A stretch of DNA of 64,000 nt from Allacma fusca (taxonomy: Eukaryota > Arthropoda > Collembola > Symphypleona > Sminthuridae). Each line of letters begins with the position of its first letter. Position 1 is the first letter of the stretch. Shown piece by piece: positions 48,410-61,671 of the stretch. The translations under genes were made by a program, and so were the position numbers. The stretch lies in assembly GCA_947179485.1 (NCBI GenBank), contig OX359249.1:7378001-7442000 (forward strand), given 5' to 3'. Under the pieces are notes generated by a model. That model searched no databases. It saw only the letters and a program-made list of their open reading frames with translations, and was not told where the DNA came from.

Positions 48410-51400
48410 ATGGATGACTTAATGGACCCCCCGGCAAATAACCTGGAAATTGTGGACTTTGTGGTTATCGGCGTGTACTTCATATTTGTCCTGGCCGTCG
48501 GATTGTATGTAAGTTACCAATTTAAGAAGTACATTTACAAAAATAATATTCTTTTGCTTTGACCTGCACCTCAACCAATTTCTGGTAACTTTGAGGGAAG
48601 GAGTGGTTTCCGCTCCTGTTTCTATGAAAACAGTATTTTTAGAGTAGATACTTAGAACCCGGGTAAACCGAATATGATTAGGAAGGAGTCCTCATAAAAA
48701 TAATCATAAATGACATGGGGATTTACTGAGTAAGTCGGAGATATTATTACGTTTAAGGCCGTGTTAGTTTAGGAGCAGTAAAATTTTTATTGTGGCTTTC
48801 ACTCCGCATATAATTTCTCAGCGTTAACAGATACAGTAAATGTTACAGCCATATGTTCTTGTTGCGATTACTCCCATTACGGATGCCCACACTGTTCCAG
48901 TGGCTATATTCATTGAAAGCATAACAATAGATAATTTCCTGTATTCTAGGAATAGTCTACTAGTTTATTTTATCTAATTATATTTTTTTGTAGATATTGT
49001 CGCAAGCCATATAAAACATCTGAAACAATATTATTTTTATTGAAACAAAAAACACATTGTTTTTAGTTTGCAGATGGCAGCATCCTTACTCTTATGATAA
49101 CATTTTTCCAATCAAAATAATATGTTCCCCTGCAGATAATTATATGGAGTGATACGAGCTGACACAAGTCCCTCGTACACATTTGTTATTTCCTATCTTA
49201 ATTGATGGATATTTTGAGGGGTATCCCCCTCCCTCCGACCTTTTAGGTTGTTGAAAGGTTAGGATTGATTAGTTGATTGCAATTTCTTGGAATGCGACAA
49301 TGGTCTTGAATATGAATTATAATTTTTCTTGGGGAAATAATAATTATTAACGTCATTCCTTCCCCTTAATTCTCCTTAGTATTTTTACCTGAAAGTTTTT
49401 CCGGAGTTACCGAGAAAAGAGTCTACAGTTACCTTCCTTCCAAGACACTCCAGCAACTACATATTTTCCTCAGACATTGCTCCACTGACCGTAGACTACA
49501 CAATGTGTATTGAATCTCGGAGAGAGAGAGAGAATCACATGAGTCAGCTTGACTTGACAAGACTGTAATCAGTAGAAGATGAAGGTTGAGCTTGTCATGC
49601 AGAAAGTGTCTCTTCTAATAAGTTGAGCATACATGCTAAATTAAGGCATGTTTATAAGGGTTTCCGGGAATAAAATTTGCATAACTTTTCCTTCAAGACA
49701 CTACCGGGTTATTTTTATCGGTACCTGTCAACCCTTCCCATCATCCTGACATTGAGGTACCTCCAAGCCGCAATTTTACCATGAATACAATAATTACTTT
49801 CCAACTTTCCAAACTGGGATAGTTGATTACATTAGATGACTTCCTCTTCGCTGAATCGCCCACTATCCGGAGTGAGCACACAACAATGTGATACAGTACA
49901 TGCACAGTGGAGGATTTGGTCTCACACAAGGAAATCAGGGAAAGTTCAATTGAGGTTAGAGAATATAGCTCCAGGAATTCCTTTCTTAAATGAACCTCGA
50001 AATAGTGAATGTGTCGAGGAAAGCCTCTCGAAATTTATATAATTCAGGGACTTAGTCAATTCTTTCCCCTATATTTAGCAAATAGGATACAGTGCTGCTC
50101 TGAAGCCTTTTTAAATAATATTGTTGGCATTGAAAATAACAATAATGTGCAAGCGCGGACAGAATAAGTACCTCCCAACTGAGCTCACTAAAAATTCATA
50201 TACACTAAAATACATTTAAGAAATGTATACAAGTTGAAGCACCGTTCCCGATGTTTGTAGAAATCTACATAAATGAGCCTGTTAGTCTGACCATGTGTTA
50301 TGATGTTATGAAAACCTTTGAATTGCAGATGTCTTTGAAAATGTGGTAGGGTAAGATTTGAGACTCCGTCCATTTTTCCCATGATTTTTAACTCAAGTAA
50401 CCAGATTAAAGTGCAAAGGAGTCTGAACGCCTCACTTGATGAAAGAGGCTCCACTTCTGGTTTCCTCCACTATATTAATGCATAAACAAACAGTCCCGTA
50501 CTTATGCCTTTTTTTTATTTGGTCTTCCTCGGGAAGTGAGCATTGGGATAATAGTACACATTGGAGTGCATATACCCCAGCATGAGTAAAACGTTTGGTG
50601 AAAGCCTGCCAAATGCACTTATTATGGGAGCACATAAGTAGTATTGGCCAATGTAAAGACAGTCTAAAGTGTGTAGTTCAAGGTTTTTAAAGCTTCGAGT
50701 GACTTTAGCATTTCTTGGAAATCCTTATTCTCATAAAGTTGGGAATTATGAGGCAAAAATAGGACCAGGAATTAATTAGTGCAACTACTTATAAAAGCCT
50801 TCCAGCTCGAGATTGATGAATACAGATGCAAAGGATACACAACAAGAAGTAGGATTGTTACACTAAATAACCTGCTCACTAAACTGCAAAAAATGTATCG
50901 CCTCAATAGTCACCCTCAATACTCAATTGTAATAATTGAAAAAAAAAACTTTCGACGGAACTATTTCCATCTGAAGGGACGAGTTAATGAGTATCTAGAT
51001 TGAGTATGAAATTGTAAATAAAATCATAGGTAATTTCTAATCCATAATTCCTGTAGCTACTTGGAGGACTCACATGGAGAGAAATGTGTACGGGTGCGGG
51101 GAGATGTTAGATCGGGCTACAGATGAGAAGTAGCTGGAACCAACACATGTATATTGGTAGCGTGGGAATACAGATCGAAGTGTTTGCCTTTCTCTACACA
51201 AGTATTTACATTGTAAGTTGATGTAAACATTCAAGAAAGTAGGGGAGTTCTACATCTCATTGAAAGCAAATGTAAAATCAACCTTGACTTGCTTCAGTGA
51301 GAAGGCGGCTTAAATTTCTTGATCGTGGAGGAAGGGTAAGTAATCTCAGGCAAAGCTCGTTTGGATTTCTTTCAAAAAAAAAGGTCTTCGAGGATCTATA

Positions 51401-54400
51401 GAGAAGAGTAGATAGGGGAAGTTGGGAGCATTCATTTTTGAGTAGCCTTCTCTTCTCAAGGAGCCATCCATCGTTTTTCTCAATATTTTGCACAATGGAG
51501 ATAAATTGGAAGAAACGTCATTAAAACATGGGTTCCCCTGTTCAAAGTTTATCGGAGCGAATGTTTACTAAGCGTAGGATTACGGATAGCTAATTGAAAT
51601 TCTACACGGAACCTCCTCATGTAGAATGCATAGTTGGATTGAGCCTTAAACGTCTTCATTTTTCCCTAACGATAAGTTATGGGCCTCCCATACACACACA
51701 CACACTCACACAGCATCCCGCTAGTGTAATGGTTCCCGTTTTTTTTCCATTACACTTTGTTTCAAGGACAATGCTTTCTTTGGATACTCCTCTCAAATCC
51801 TTTAAGATTAATTTAATGGAATTACAGAGTAACCTCAACACCATTTCCCTTGACTTTGCATCAAATCTGAGTGCAAGCCTATCCTAGACATTATTTTCCA
51901 ACTTGGTTCATTGTCAGTGTCAAGTCTAGTGACTCACACTTTTGAGTAGTTCTGTATCAAGGAAGGATCTCCGCTTGAAGTTGGGACTTGGATGACAGGC
52001 GGGATGTCACCAGTCCCAGGAATATCTGCCGTATCCTGTGATTTATGCAATGAACTGCACCGCTTGCATTAGTTGATTAACATGCGATGTTGCTGATTTA
52101 TATGTGATTTTGTTTTCATCTTCCAGTCATCTTACAGAAGCAAGAGATCAAGCGTGAAGGGCTATTTCCTAGCCTCCAGAAGTATGCATTGGCTCCCCGT
52201 CGGGGCAAGTTTATTTGCTTCTAATATCGGGAGCGGACATTTCATAGGACTTGCTGGGAGCGGTGCAGCGAGTGGGATTGGAATTGCCAGCTTTGAATTG
52301 AGTGTAAGAAACTTTTCCTTCAGTTCACTTTCGCGTAGCTCTTCTGGATGTAGTAACAAAACATGATGAACTCTCTCTGTCCCTACAATATAATTTTCAA
52401 AAATTTTCAATATGTTTTTGACAAAAACAATTGTTCTCTTACTTCATCGAGCCGGATATGCTCTTATAAGGAGAAAAAATTATATTAAGGGAAATGGGAA
52501 TATCTGCGGAAATTATTTTGCTCTTGTGGAGTAAATCCTCGTATTCATAGCTTCTATTTGACAGGGAGAGAGATAGCACAGTTTATTAGAGCTGATCTTT
52601 TCTAACATTAAAAATGTATTGATATTTTTATTTATTGATAAGTATGTAGAAGACGAGATCCTTAAAGAAAGGAGGGTTAGTTGACGGGCAAATGTGTGTT
52701 TTTACATGTAATTACTGAAATCGTAATTTGGAGTTTGCAATTGTAATTTACGGAATTGAATCGTATAGCTTTATTTTAAATATTGTGTAGACGGATTATT
52801 TGTTCAGGAAATAAGTTTTGTAAATTAGAGCTTAAAATCCATGTAAAATGTTACTACGAGCTTGTTTTCGTACCTACAGGCTGTATTCGTTATTATGGTA
52901 CTGGGATGGGTCTTCGTTCCGGTATATATGGCTGCGGGGGTTTACACCATGCCGGAATATCTTCGGCTCCGATTTGGTGGTCAACGGATCCGTGTTTACT
53001 TGGCCGTTCTGGCTCTGGTCCTCTATGTTTTCACGAAAATCTCGGTAAATTTAATCCATTGTTATTCTTTTGAATTGGTCTTGAAATTACAATTTTTCAA
53101 TTGCTACTACCGTAGCCTCCACACGTGTTTCCAAGTTTCCATGTGTAGATGCATAAATTCCTGGGAGTGCCAACAAATATTATGCTGGAATTAATTTTTG
53201 CAAACTATTTTTTGCACCAAGGTCCTCTATCATTCTTGATATCAATTCAAGCGCACGTCGCTTATTTGGGGGAGGGGAAATATTAAGTAGATAAAAAAAT
53301 TTTTTTTTTGAGGGAATGGAACAAGAAAGGAATGAACACATGTGTGAATTGATCTGACGTTCGTATGTATCCGTAGTGGTACTTTAACCTGGAGCAACTT
53401 CCCCAATGATTGATAATGACATCCCATTTTAAACAAAAGAATGTTACATTTGGAGGGAGAAAATCTGCAAGTTTAATAAGTGTCTTAGATTTTGTAAACA
53501 CACTTGGATGAAATTCATGTTCCCCCATTCCCCATTGTTTTTTCTGAGACATCAATCAACGTCAGTTTATTTTCATGTGTAGCTCAGACCTTGTACTCGC
53601 AACTTAAATGCATCTTCATCAGTGTCAGAGACAGAACCACGTGTCGAGGTTTCCTGTTGCCTCTGCTCAAGATCTATGTTTGTCGGGGACTAAATTGTTG
53701 ATTGCATGTAATTTCCAGGCGGATTTGTACGCTGGAGCTCTATTCATCCAGCTGGCGCTGGGCTTTGGAGGGGATACAGGTTCGTTGAAATTCCTCTGGA
53801 AAATTCTTTCCTCCAGCCTTGTACAGATAAAACACCTTAGCCTACTTCAAATAAAATTCTCTTCTGCCATTAGTGCCATGGTTGGGGTAGAGTTGATCAA
53901 ATAAATGGTGGGATGAGCGCATGAATATTTATGAAGGATCAGTGACTTTGAACCTTTCAAATCGTTTCTGTGGTGAAAGTCTCAGCGTGTTAACCCTCTC
54001 TCATTATTGTAGGTCTGTATGGGTCTATTATGATACTCCTCGCAATCGCGGCTCTTTTCACCATCGCCGGCGGTCTCACAGCAGTTATGTGGACTGACTT
54101 TGTCCAAACAATCCTGATGATCATTGGCGCATTCATTCTAATGTTTTTATGTAAGATATTAACTTGGGTCTTGCTTATCCTGTAAATGGAAACCTTATTA
54201 TTGCTCAGCTACAGGGCCATGGGCGCTCTGGAACATTACGTACTCACAGACTTCCTTCCCTACTTTAGTGCCCATTACGTTTATTAGTGTGGGGGGAAAT
54301 TCGGGCATAAAAACAGCATTCCTTTTTATTCTCACGGATTAAATAAATTAAATGCGAAAGTACTTTGAATTTCCTCTCAAGTAGTCTATATGATAGATTT

Positions 54401-57400
54401 TTCTCTCAAAATTATTGCCGCTTGGAACATAAAAAGTTGCTTATATGAGCTTCCTCCTAATTTTCAATTGCCCTTCTTCTCCCATCATTATTTTCCCTAT
54501 TGTGAGGACTTTAGCACATGCTTTGTAATAACTGAGTTAGAATCTCACGGGGACGATTTCCTCCCTGTATTTCATCCAATGATCTTTAAAGCTCCATGTT
54601 CTACCCGGAGAAAAAATCCAAAGGGATTTAATTAATCCCACGTAATATTTACTATTTATTTTAACGATGCCATTTAAAAGTGTGATTTGACGGAACGGAG
54701 GTGATCTTGATTCATCCAGCTTTCAACAAAGTCGGGGGTTACCAGGAGCTAATCCGGAAGTACATGCAAGAGTCCGAACCCTCACCAAACATAACGTTAC
54801 GGGACATCCATACAAACCAAAGTTGTGGATTAGTACCTGAAGATGCCATGCACTTGTTTCGTGATTTCATGCCTGGGAAATCCGACCTCCCCTGGACTGG
54901 TGTGATTTTCGGATTGACGGTCTCTTCAATTTGGTACTGGTGTTCGGATCAAGTGAGAGAACCTTTCATCAGGATATTCCTATGATGTTGCTCAAGCATT
55001 CAAGTCAATTTTTATGATGAGAGTCTGGTTCATGAAATATTATTTATAGGTAATCGTTCAAAGAGCACTCGCTTCGAAAAACATGGTCAATGCGAAAGGA
55101 GGCTGCATCTTGGCTGGATATTTGAAGCTCTTACCTTTGTACCTTCTAGTATTCCCTGGTATGGCTGCCCGGGTACTTTACACTGACAGGGTGGCTTGTG
55201 CAAACCCCGAGGTCTGTACTAAAGTATGTGGCTCAGCATCCGGCTGCACTAACATTGCTTACGCGGAGCTGGTGATTAAACTAATGCCCAGAGGTATATA
55301 TATCTCAAGCCTTTCACTGAGAAGGTTCCCTCATTCGTACATATGTACTTGCATGTTTGACTTTGTCTGTCCAGGTGGGAAACCTGTATGTTCAATGTTT
55401 CCAACTCTGAGTGAGAGAAACTAACAAAAAGTGTAAATACTATGTTGTAGGGCACTGAACTAGAATTTTGTTTCATAACACATTTAATTATGACTCCTAT
55501 AAAACCCTCGATATGGAATGAGGATCAATTTATGTACATATTAATTGATACCCTTTCTTTTCCCAAGGTCTCTCTGGAATGATGTTGGCTGTCATGATGG
55601 CTGCACTAATGAGCTCCTTGACGTCCATTTTCAATTCAAGCTCCACAATTTTTACTATTGATATTTGGACTCGGCTTCGAAACAAACCATCCGACACGGA
55701 ACTCCTCATCGTGGGCAGGTAAGGGTTAAAGCGATACTTTAACTTCAAGTCTCTATTTACTTATCATTTATTTACCATAAAAATCTTTTCATACTCACAA
55801 TCCAGTACACTATACAAATTGGACCCACTAGTGTGTGTAGGAACTTATGTAAGCTCGTAATTAGTGGAAGTAGGGATGGGTGTTTAACATCGGGGCTGCG
55901 AAATGTGCAGGGGAAAATTAGTTATAGAGTAATAACTGGATAACCAGGTATAGTTATGTTTCGCAGTGGGGCCCTTTCCCATGCCATTGATACCCATACG
56001 TACATAAGCATGATTAAGTTATCCTACATTCTCCCGTTAGAGCATCCGTGCTGGTTCTCCTTGTGATATCCGTCTTGTGGGTTCCTATTTTGAATAATCT
56101 GAAAGCCTCTCAGCTGTTCGTCTACATTCAGTCTGTGTCGGGTTTCTTGGCACCCCCGGTAACTGCTGTCTATGTTTTGGCCCTTTTTGTTCCAAGGACA
56201 AATGAACCGGTAATTAATTGGCGATTCTTTTATTTTCACTCTTTTATTTTAATTCTTTTATTCTATTTTTGCTTCCACAAATGAGCACAAATCCTCAAAG
56301 GAATTATGTACACGGTATTTGTTATACTGTTTATATTTTGATATATTTTTTTCTAAACATGAATTTATGTAATATGTTCCACCTGAAAAGCATCCTTGAC
56401 CATTTCCCTAATGGTAGAATTGAGTCCAAGGCTTATTGGGTTGAAGGTTAAATCCGCTAGAAAACTCCTGGGTTTCGATGTTTGTATGTATGCACAAATG
56501 ACAACGAGAAGGAAAAAGTAAATGACATGAAAAATTCTCCTTGAGTTCCCACAAATCTAGTGGAATCTTCTAGTTCGTTTGGAACTTGCAAGGAGAACAT
56601 GTAAGTAGTTTAGTTGAGAGTGTATATGTGTGCGTGTGTGTGTGTGTGTACGACAGTTTGATAGGGACCGGAAAATGAACATTTTCAGCAAATAGTACGT
56701 GCTGTTAGTTGCTTCTGTCGTACCTCGTACCATAAAGATAAACAAAACCCCAGTGGTACTGTTGACACTGATGATGCGACGAGACAACTCAAAGAAAGCT
56801 GCTTTCTTATTGCCAACAAGATTTAACTCCGTCTGCATATACAAGTATGGTGAGAGAGTGGATGTTGAGGATGGGAAAAGAGTTCAGGGGAAAGGACTTG
56901 AGTTGGGATGTTGGGAGGACGGCCTCCGTTTATAGCTACTTACATCACGGCCCTGTCGCTCTTGATTGGTTCGGATGGCTCGAGAAAATATATAAAAAAA
57001 TGTACATTGCGTACACGTACATACGTACACTTGCAAGCTTTAGTTTCAATCCATTCAAGTCTCTGCCTAAAAGCAAACTAATTGGATTCGAATTGTCTTG
57101 GAATTAATTAAAACAAGCAAATGCAACAAAAGTAAGCGTGTCATGTGAACTACTTCTTTCCATGCCAGCCTCCCCTGTATTTACCTAGCACTAGCTCACT
57201 CTGATTTGATGGTAATGGTGTTGAACGGTGATGGTTCTAAAGCTCTAAATTATTTTCTCCTGGGGTTTTTTTTACTTTCTAGTATTTTCATGTATGTAAT
57301 TGAATACTCTCGAGTCTAAAAAAATCCAAGGAGATTGCTTAATAATCTTGGTATAGAATGTATAACGGCAGCTCTTGCTATAACGGATGGCCGTAGTAGG

Positions 57401-60400
57401 ATATTTTCCTGTAAAGGACCTCAAAGACTGTCCCCAACAACACTGAAACAATTCTTGGAGAAAGTTCATATAACGAGCATAGTTTTTATATGGGATGAAA
57501 TTCAGCTGTCCCCACAGAGTACGATTTAATGCTGTCTACAATATAAGCACATGCACATATGTACCTTACTTGTTAGTAATTTTAGCAATATTTTTTATAG
57601 GAGAGTAGAGATTTGTCAGTATCATGAAATACAGTGGGATTCTTTCAGAGGGCAGACGTAAAGGGAGCAAAATTTTAATTTGACCATGGTGTCTTATTTT
57701 AAGAAGAAAAATTAACTTTGTGGTAAATGGGGAAAGCTACAATTTTTTGAATGGTTATTTTTTTACTCGTATGGCCCGAACCAATCATGCGTTGTACAAA
57801 CAAACAAATATTAGTACACCCTTATAATTTCACACTTCCAGTGGGATGCTTTTACAAGAAAGGAAAAAAACTTTTGGTGACGGAGAATGTGTCTACATAT
57901 TTTTGTCATTACAGAGACTTTACTCTGGTAATGGAGTCTCTCACAGGAAGAGTGGACGGTAGTTGTGTATAAAAATTCAAATGTGTAAAACGTGTGTTTT
58001 TTTTTGGTAATTTTGTGAAATAGGTTATTCGTGCTATTCTTGGTGTCGGTTAGCATCGTGTGGGTGCCCATTATAATAGCTTATCGTGAATCCCAGCTCT
58101 TCAGATATATCCAAAGTATTACGTCATTCATGGCCCCACCTGTTTCTGCTATCTACTTTGCCGCTTTGTTTCTACCGAGAGTTAATGAGCAGGTTCTGTC
58201 TTCTCATCAGTCATTCCTAGTATTTTTTTCGATGGTCCAATCTCTATATACCTGTTGCTTTCTCTCACGCAGCCTACGCGAGTTGGGTTTTGTTATTGCA
58301 CCAAGCTTCATTTCTTAGGGCTGAGACACAATCCTCCCAGTGAATGAGTATTTTCTCTTGTTACTTTCGCACGTGCACTGTGTTAATGTGTCGCTTCATG
58401 GTCAGGAGCACAAGGTTACTGCGTAGCTTTACACACTAGTTTTCTCGCATGAAGCATTAAATGTTCCAATCAAAGATTTGTATGGTTTTTATTACAAAAT
58501 ACCACCCCCTCCTCTCCCCCCCCAAATATATTTGATGGCATGTCAAAAAAATCTTATCCTGCCTTTTAGTAGACTTTTAGTAGACTGACGCTTATAATCT
58601 GGGGCTGATTAAAAATTGAGTAACTTTTTTGGAGGAAAATGTGAGTGAGATGGTTTTGGTAGTTCCCTTCAGAGGATAAGAATCCAGTAAAATGTCCCAT
58701 AGGCTTGGAGATGCACTCAACTTACTAAAACTATGCCTGTAATCTATTTTATGCATGAGTTAACTTTAATTATTTCCCGGGACCTTGTTGACATCAAACA
58801 TACATCCGTGTTAATTCCCTCACTGGGGAAGTTCTTTCAACACAGAATTAAAAAATTGGTTGGGTGGTTCCCAAAGTTTAAGAGCACTTAATACTTATTG
58901 AAGCTTGTAAAAGTACGAAATAATGTTGATGCCTTCAGCGTCCTATGTATGTACACATGGGCCAATTTTTTAAACTGAGGAGTAAACTTTTTCATTCCAC
59001 ATTGTACTCAAGGGAGGGAGATTATTTCTTACTTTTGGGTAAGATTCGATTTTTGTTTTACTACTTCAACCACATGGGGATCACTTTATCATCGTTAGTG
59101 GTTGCTCTAATTTTACTTGTGTCAGGGCGCTTGTAAAAGTTGTGGACATAAGTATTGAGTTTGCATAAAAGTTTCACGTGTATCTCTGTCACTTTTGCCA
59201 TGACTTGCCAATTTCCTTCCTGGACCTTGCATTCTAGACCTTGATTTGTACGATTCCGGTTTGGCTCATGCTTCAATGCACCCTTTAGATATATAAGTTT
59301 GTTCCAATTTCATTATTAGTAGAATTGGAAGATTGGTCTGTAAATACATTTCCCAGAGACTTTCTACCGTTTTGTTTTCATTGTGCATGGGCTAGAATGT
59401 TATCCTTTTTAATTTCTCCTTTTTTCATCATAGCTTCATCGATTACCACCGGGGGGGGGGAGAATTATATTAAAATACGCTTCTTTCTTCAACTTTCTCC
59501 CTGGATTCGTCCCCCCTGTGGAATATCCTTTGATCAGTTCCCAAAGTTTTTAATTCTTCGAGCTAATTTCAGACCCCGAGCCTCATCCATGTTATTTTTA
59601 CATAAGTGAAGCACATGTTTTCATGTCGTTCCAATTAACCTCATTTTGAAACTGCGGACTTGAACCAGCGAGGGTACATCCACGCTAGTATTTGACTACT
59701 TTCCGGAGATACCATATCGTTTTGAGTGATAGCATGTCTGTCTCATTGGAACTTACTATTTTTCATACCTTATCCTAATTGCATGACTGCAGTCTTGATA
59801 TATGTTACAATTGATATAATTGCTTCCTAGTGAGTAGGAGCTGTGTCAGCAAAATAACACCTGCCTTACTTGCTTTGAGTCTGCTTACCCTTGCCTCTGG
59901 GTACTTTCAGTTGAGGATGTGACAATAAATTATTAACTGTTAACAGGGAGCTTTCTGGGGCTTGATGATTGGACTCATCCTTGGATTGATTCGGTTTGTG
60001 CTAGAGTTTGCATACACAATTCCACCTTGCGGATCACGTAATAGAAATAGAATCAATTTTCAAAAATTTACAGACAGTCCGTTACTCCTATGATCCCTGA
60101 TTTTTTAAAGCTGAATTTGTACGCACATTAGATGAGCCAGATTTACGTCCAATGTGGATCAGAAGATTTGTGGGGGACATCCACTACCTTCATTATGGAT
60201 GCCTTCTGTTCATTGTAACATTGGCTATTACATTTGTAATCAGCCTCATGACCAAGCCGATTGAGAAAGAGAAGGTAAGGATTTTATCATTTCCCGTAAA
60301 AAAAATGTACCGGTAAAATGTTCCAGGAGTTCTTCTATTCGGATTTTTTTAATAGCTCTACCGCTTGACATATTGGTCCCGACATAGTACTAAAGTTCGG

Positions 60401-60927
60401 AAACCAATGGAGGAGGAAGTTACACCCAATTCAGTAGTGGGGGCGAATGGCAATCACAAAGAAGGTCCTTTCAAGAAAAAATCTTTCATATACATATTTC
60501 TAGTTGAAATAAAACATTAATAATTATTAAATTTGACAATGAATTAATATAAATAAATGCAATTATTATGATTTACAGAACCTGTTCAACAAGAGGACTC
60601 CCAATTTAAAAAGATGCTAAATTGCATCTGTGGTCTTACTGAGGCAGCAGCAGCAGAGGCGAAGGCTGAAGAGGGTCCGAAGCTAACGCCAGAAGAGGAG
60701 GCAGCAAGTGCTGCCAAATTCCTCGATGAATCAAAATTCTGGAGCCGGTAACTATTCCTAGCATTTTAACTTTCGGGTTTTATTTCTGGAAACTCAATTT
60801 CCATTTAAATATTATCGTGTTAGGAAGTGTGTCTGATTGTGGGCTGACTTTCCCTTGCAGGTTTGTAAACAGTAACGCCGTCTTGCTAATGACCATTGCC
60901 ATCTTCGTGTGGGCATTCTACGCGTGA
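48410..60927 (+). CDS. SLC5/SGLT-family Na+/solute (sugar-type) cotransporter
   Basis: Exons: 48410-48508, 52127-52303, 52880-53044, 53719-53779, 54013-54150, 54720-54952, 55050-55293, 55568-55718, 56041-56209 or 58024-58192, 59947-60037, 60111-60274, 60356-60464, 60579-60747, 60861-60927. These give about 678 residues. It is a plasma-membrane protein of 14 helices using the Na+ gradient. Close colinearity with human SGLT1 includes key residues: N66, H71 and E90 (human N78, H83, E102), Y286-W287 (Y290-W291), K317 (K321), the [13 protein letters not shown] Na+-site helix, and Q453 (Q457). The family-typical cysteine loop ([18 protein letters not shown]) and two glycosylation sequons (NIT, NQS) are present. 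A four-residue insert (GGDT) precedes helix 4. The start sits in a good context (CACCATGG). Sugar as substrate is inferred from the conserved site; the exact SLC5 member is not settled. Confidence 0.93.
48509..52126 (+). other. SLC5 intron 1 (3.6 kb)
   Basis: Runs from TAT|GTAAGT to ATCTTCCAG|TC. No nested gene was recognised. It contains only short frames and small GA runs (about 48334 just upstream and 49521-49533 inside). Long first introns often hold regulatory DNA, but nothing specific can be read here. Confidence 0.65.
56041..56209 (+). other. SLC5 alternative exon 9a
   Basis: 169 bp, entered in phase 2 and left in phase 0. Acceptor CCCGTTAG|AG, donor CCG|GTAATT. It encodes residues 423-479, including [27 protein letters not shown] and LFVPRTNEP. 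It replaces exon 9b in the mature transcript. The helix holds Q453 (SGLT1 Q457), with V450 and S456 at the positions of SGLT1 D454 and T460. Confidence 0.9.
56210..58023 (+). other. Intron between alternative exons 9a and 9b
   Basis: 1,814 nt, so steric blocking of splicing (which needs very short introns) is not the cause of mutual exclusion. It contains a TG microsatellite at about 56627-56649. No further copy of exon 9 was found here or in the 58193-59946 intron. A run of ten G residues lies near 59450 in that second intron. Confidence 0.7.
56627..56649. repeat. TG microsatellite
   Basis: An almost pure TG run with one C interruption, in the intron after exon 9a. Confidence 0.9.
58024..58192 (+). 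other. SLC5 alternative exon 9b
   Basis: 169 bp with the same phases as 9a. Acceptor GTGAAATAG|GT, donor CAG|GTTCTG, which is a weak donor. It encodes [27 protein letters not shown] and LFLPRVNEQ, about 54% identical to 9a (30 of 56 residues). There are no stops or frame damage, so it is under coding constraint. R450 and T456 sit where 9a has V and S. The QSITS motif is the same as in human SGLT1. Confidence 0.9.
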
Positions 60928-61665
60928 TAACAAAACAAATTAGTGTATTGTCAAAACCACGTTTACAAATGTTAGTGTAGTTTTAAAGTCCAGTAATTTA
61001 GCCATTCAGAAACACGGTGATTTATGCTGTGGTAGGCATTTCTCCTTGTTCTTGAGAGTGGGCTGAGATGTGTGAATTGTAAATGCTTGCCGGAGCTTCT
61101 CTCATTTTTGGAAAGGCCCTAACAAAGACAAACATTTAGAGACATCCATTCGTTAGGGTGATATTATGCGTGCGTGTGTACCTAAACTATAATTATCTAG
61201 GATAAGACTGCTACCAGCATTGTAACTACAAATGTGAGTCAATTCGGCACATCACATAGTTCCATTAGATTTCTGCCTTCCAGTCGTCTTGAAAATTATT
61301 AGTGTATGAAGCATCCATTGGGAGATGCCATTGACAGAGGCCAGGAATCTGCGGATCTGGTTCAAAATCTAGCACGTATGTAAATAATGAAATGTCCAAT
61401 AATATTTTCCACTTCATATATAATTTCTCAGTTGTGGAGATGTCAATTATATAAATATGATTTTGGAAGGCAGAGGACATTTGAGTAGAAAATGTACCTA
61501 TGACGTATGTACCTTAAAAGCTATATTTTAGTCAACAGCGAGACATAATATTATAATTAATTAGAGATACATATATACTTACATAATAGTAGAGATGTAT
61601 TTATGAAATCGAAAATATCATCTGTAACTTCATGTTTTAAAATGGTGGTTTCTAGAATTATTATT

Positions 61666-61671
61666 AATAAA
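61666..61671 (+). promoter_or_regulatory. Candidate SLC5 polyadenylation signal
   Basis: AATAAA followed shortly by a second AAATAAAA, about 740 nt after the stop codon. Earlier weaker signals cannot be excluded. Confidence 0.35.

Noticed and set aside
58193-59946. A third copy of the SLC5 exon 9 cassette
   Set aside because: No WVP, YIQS or APP motifs in any frame in either neighbouring intron.
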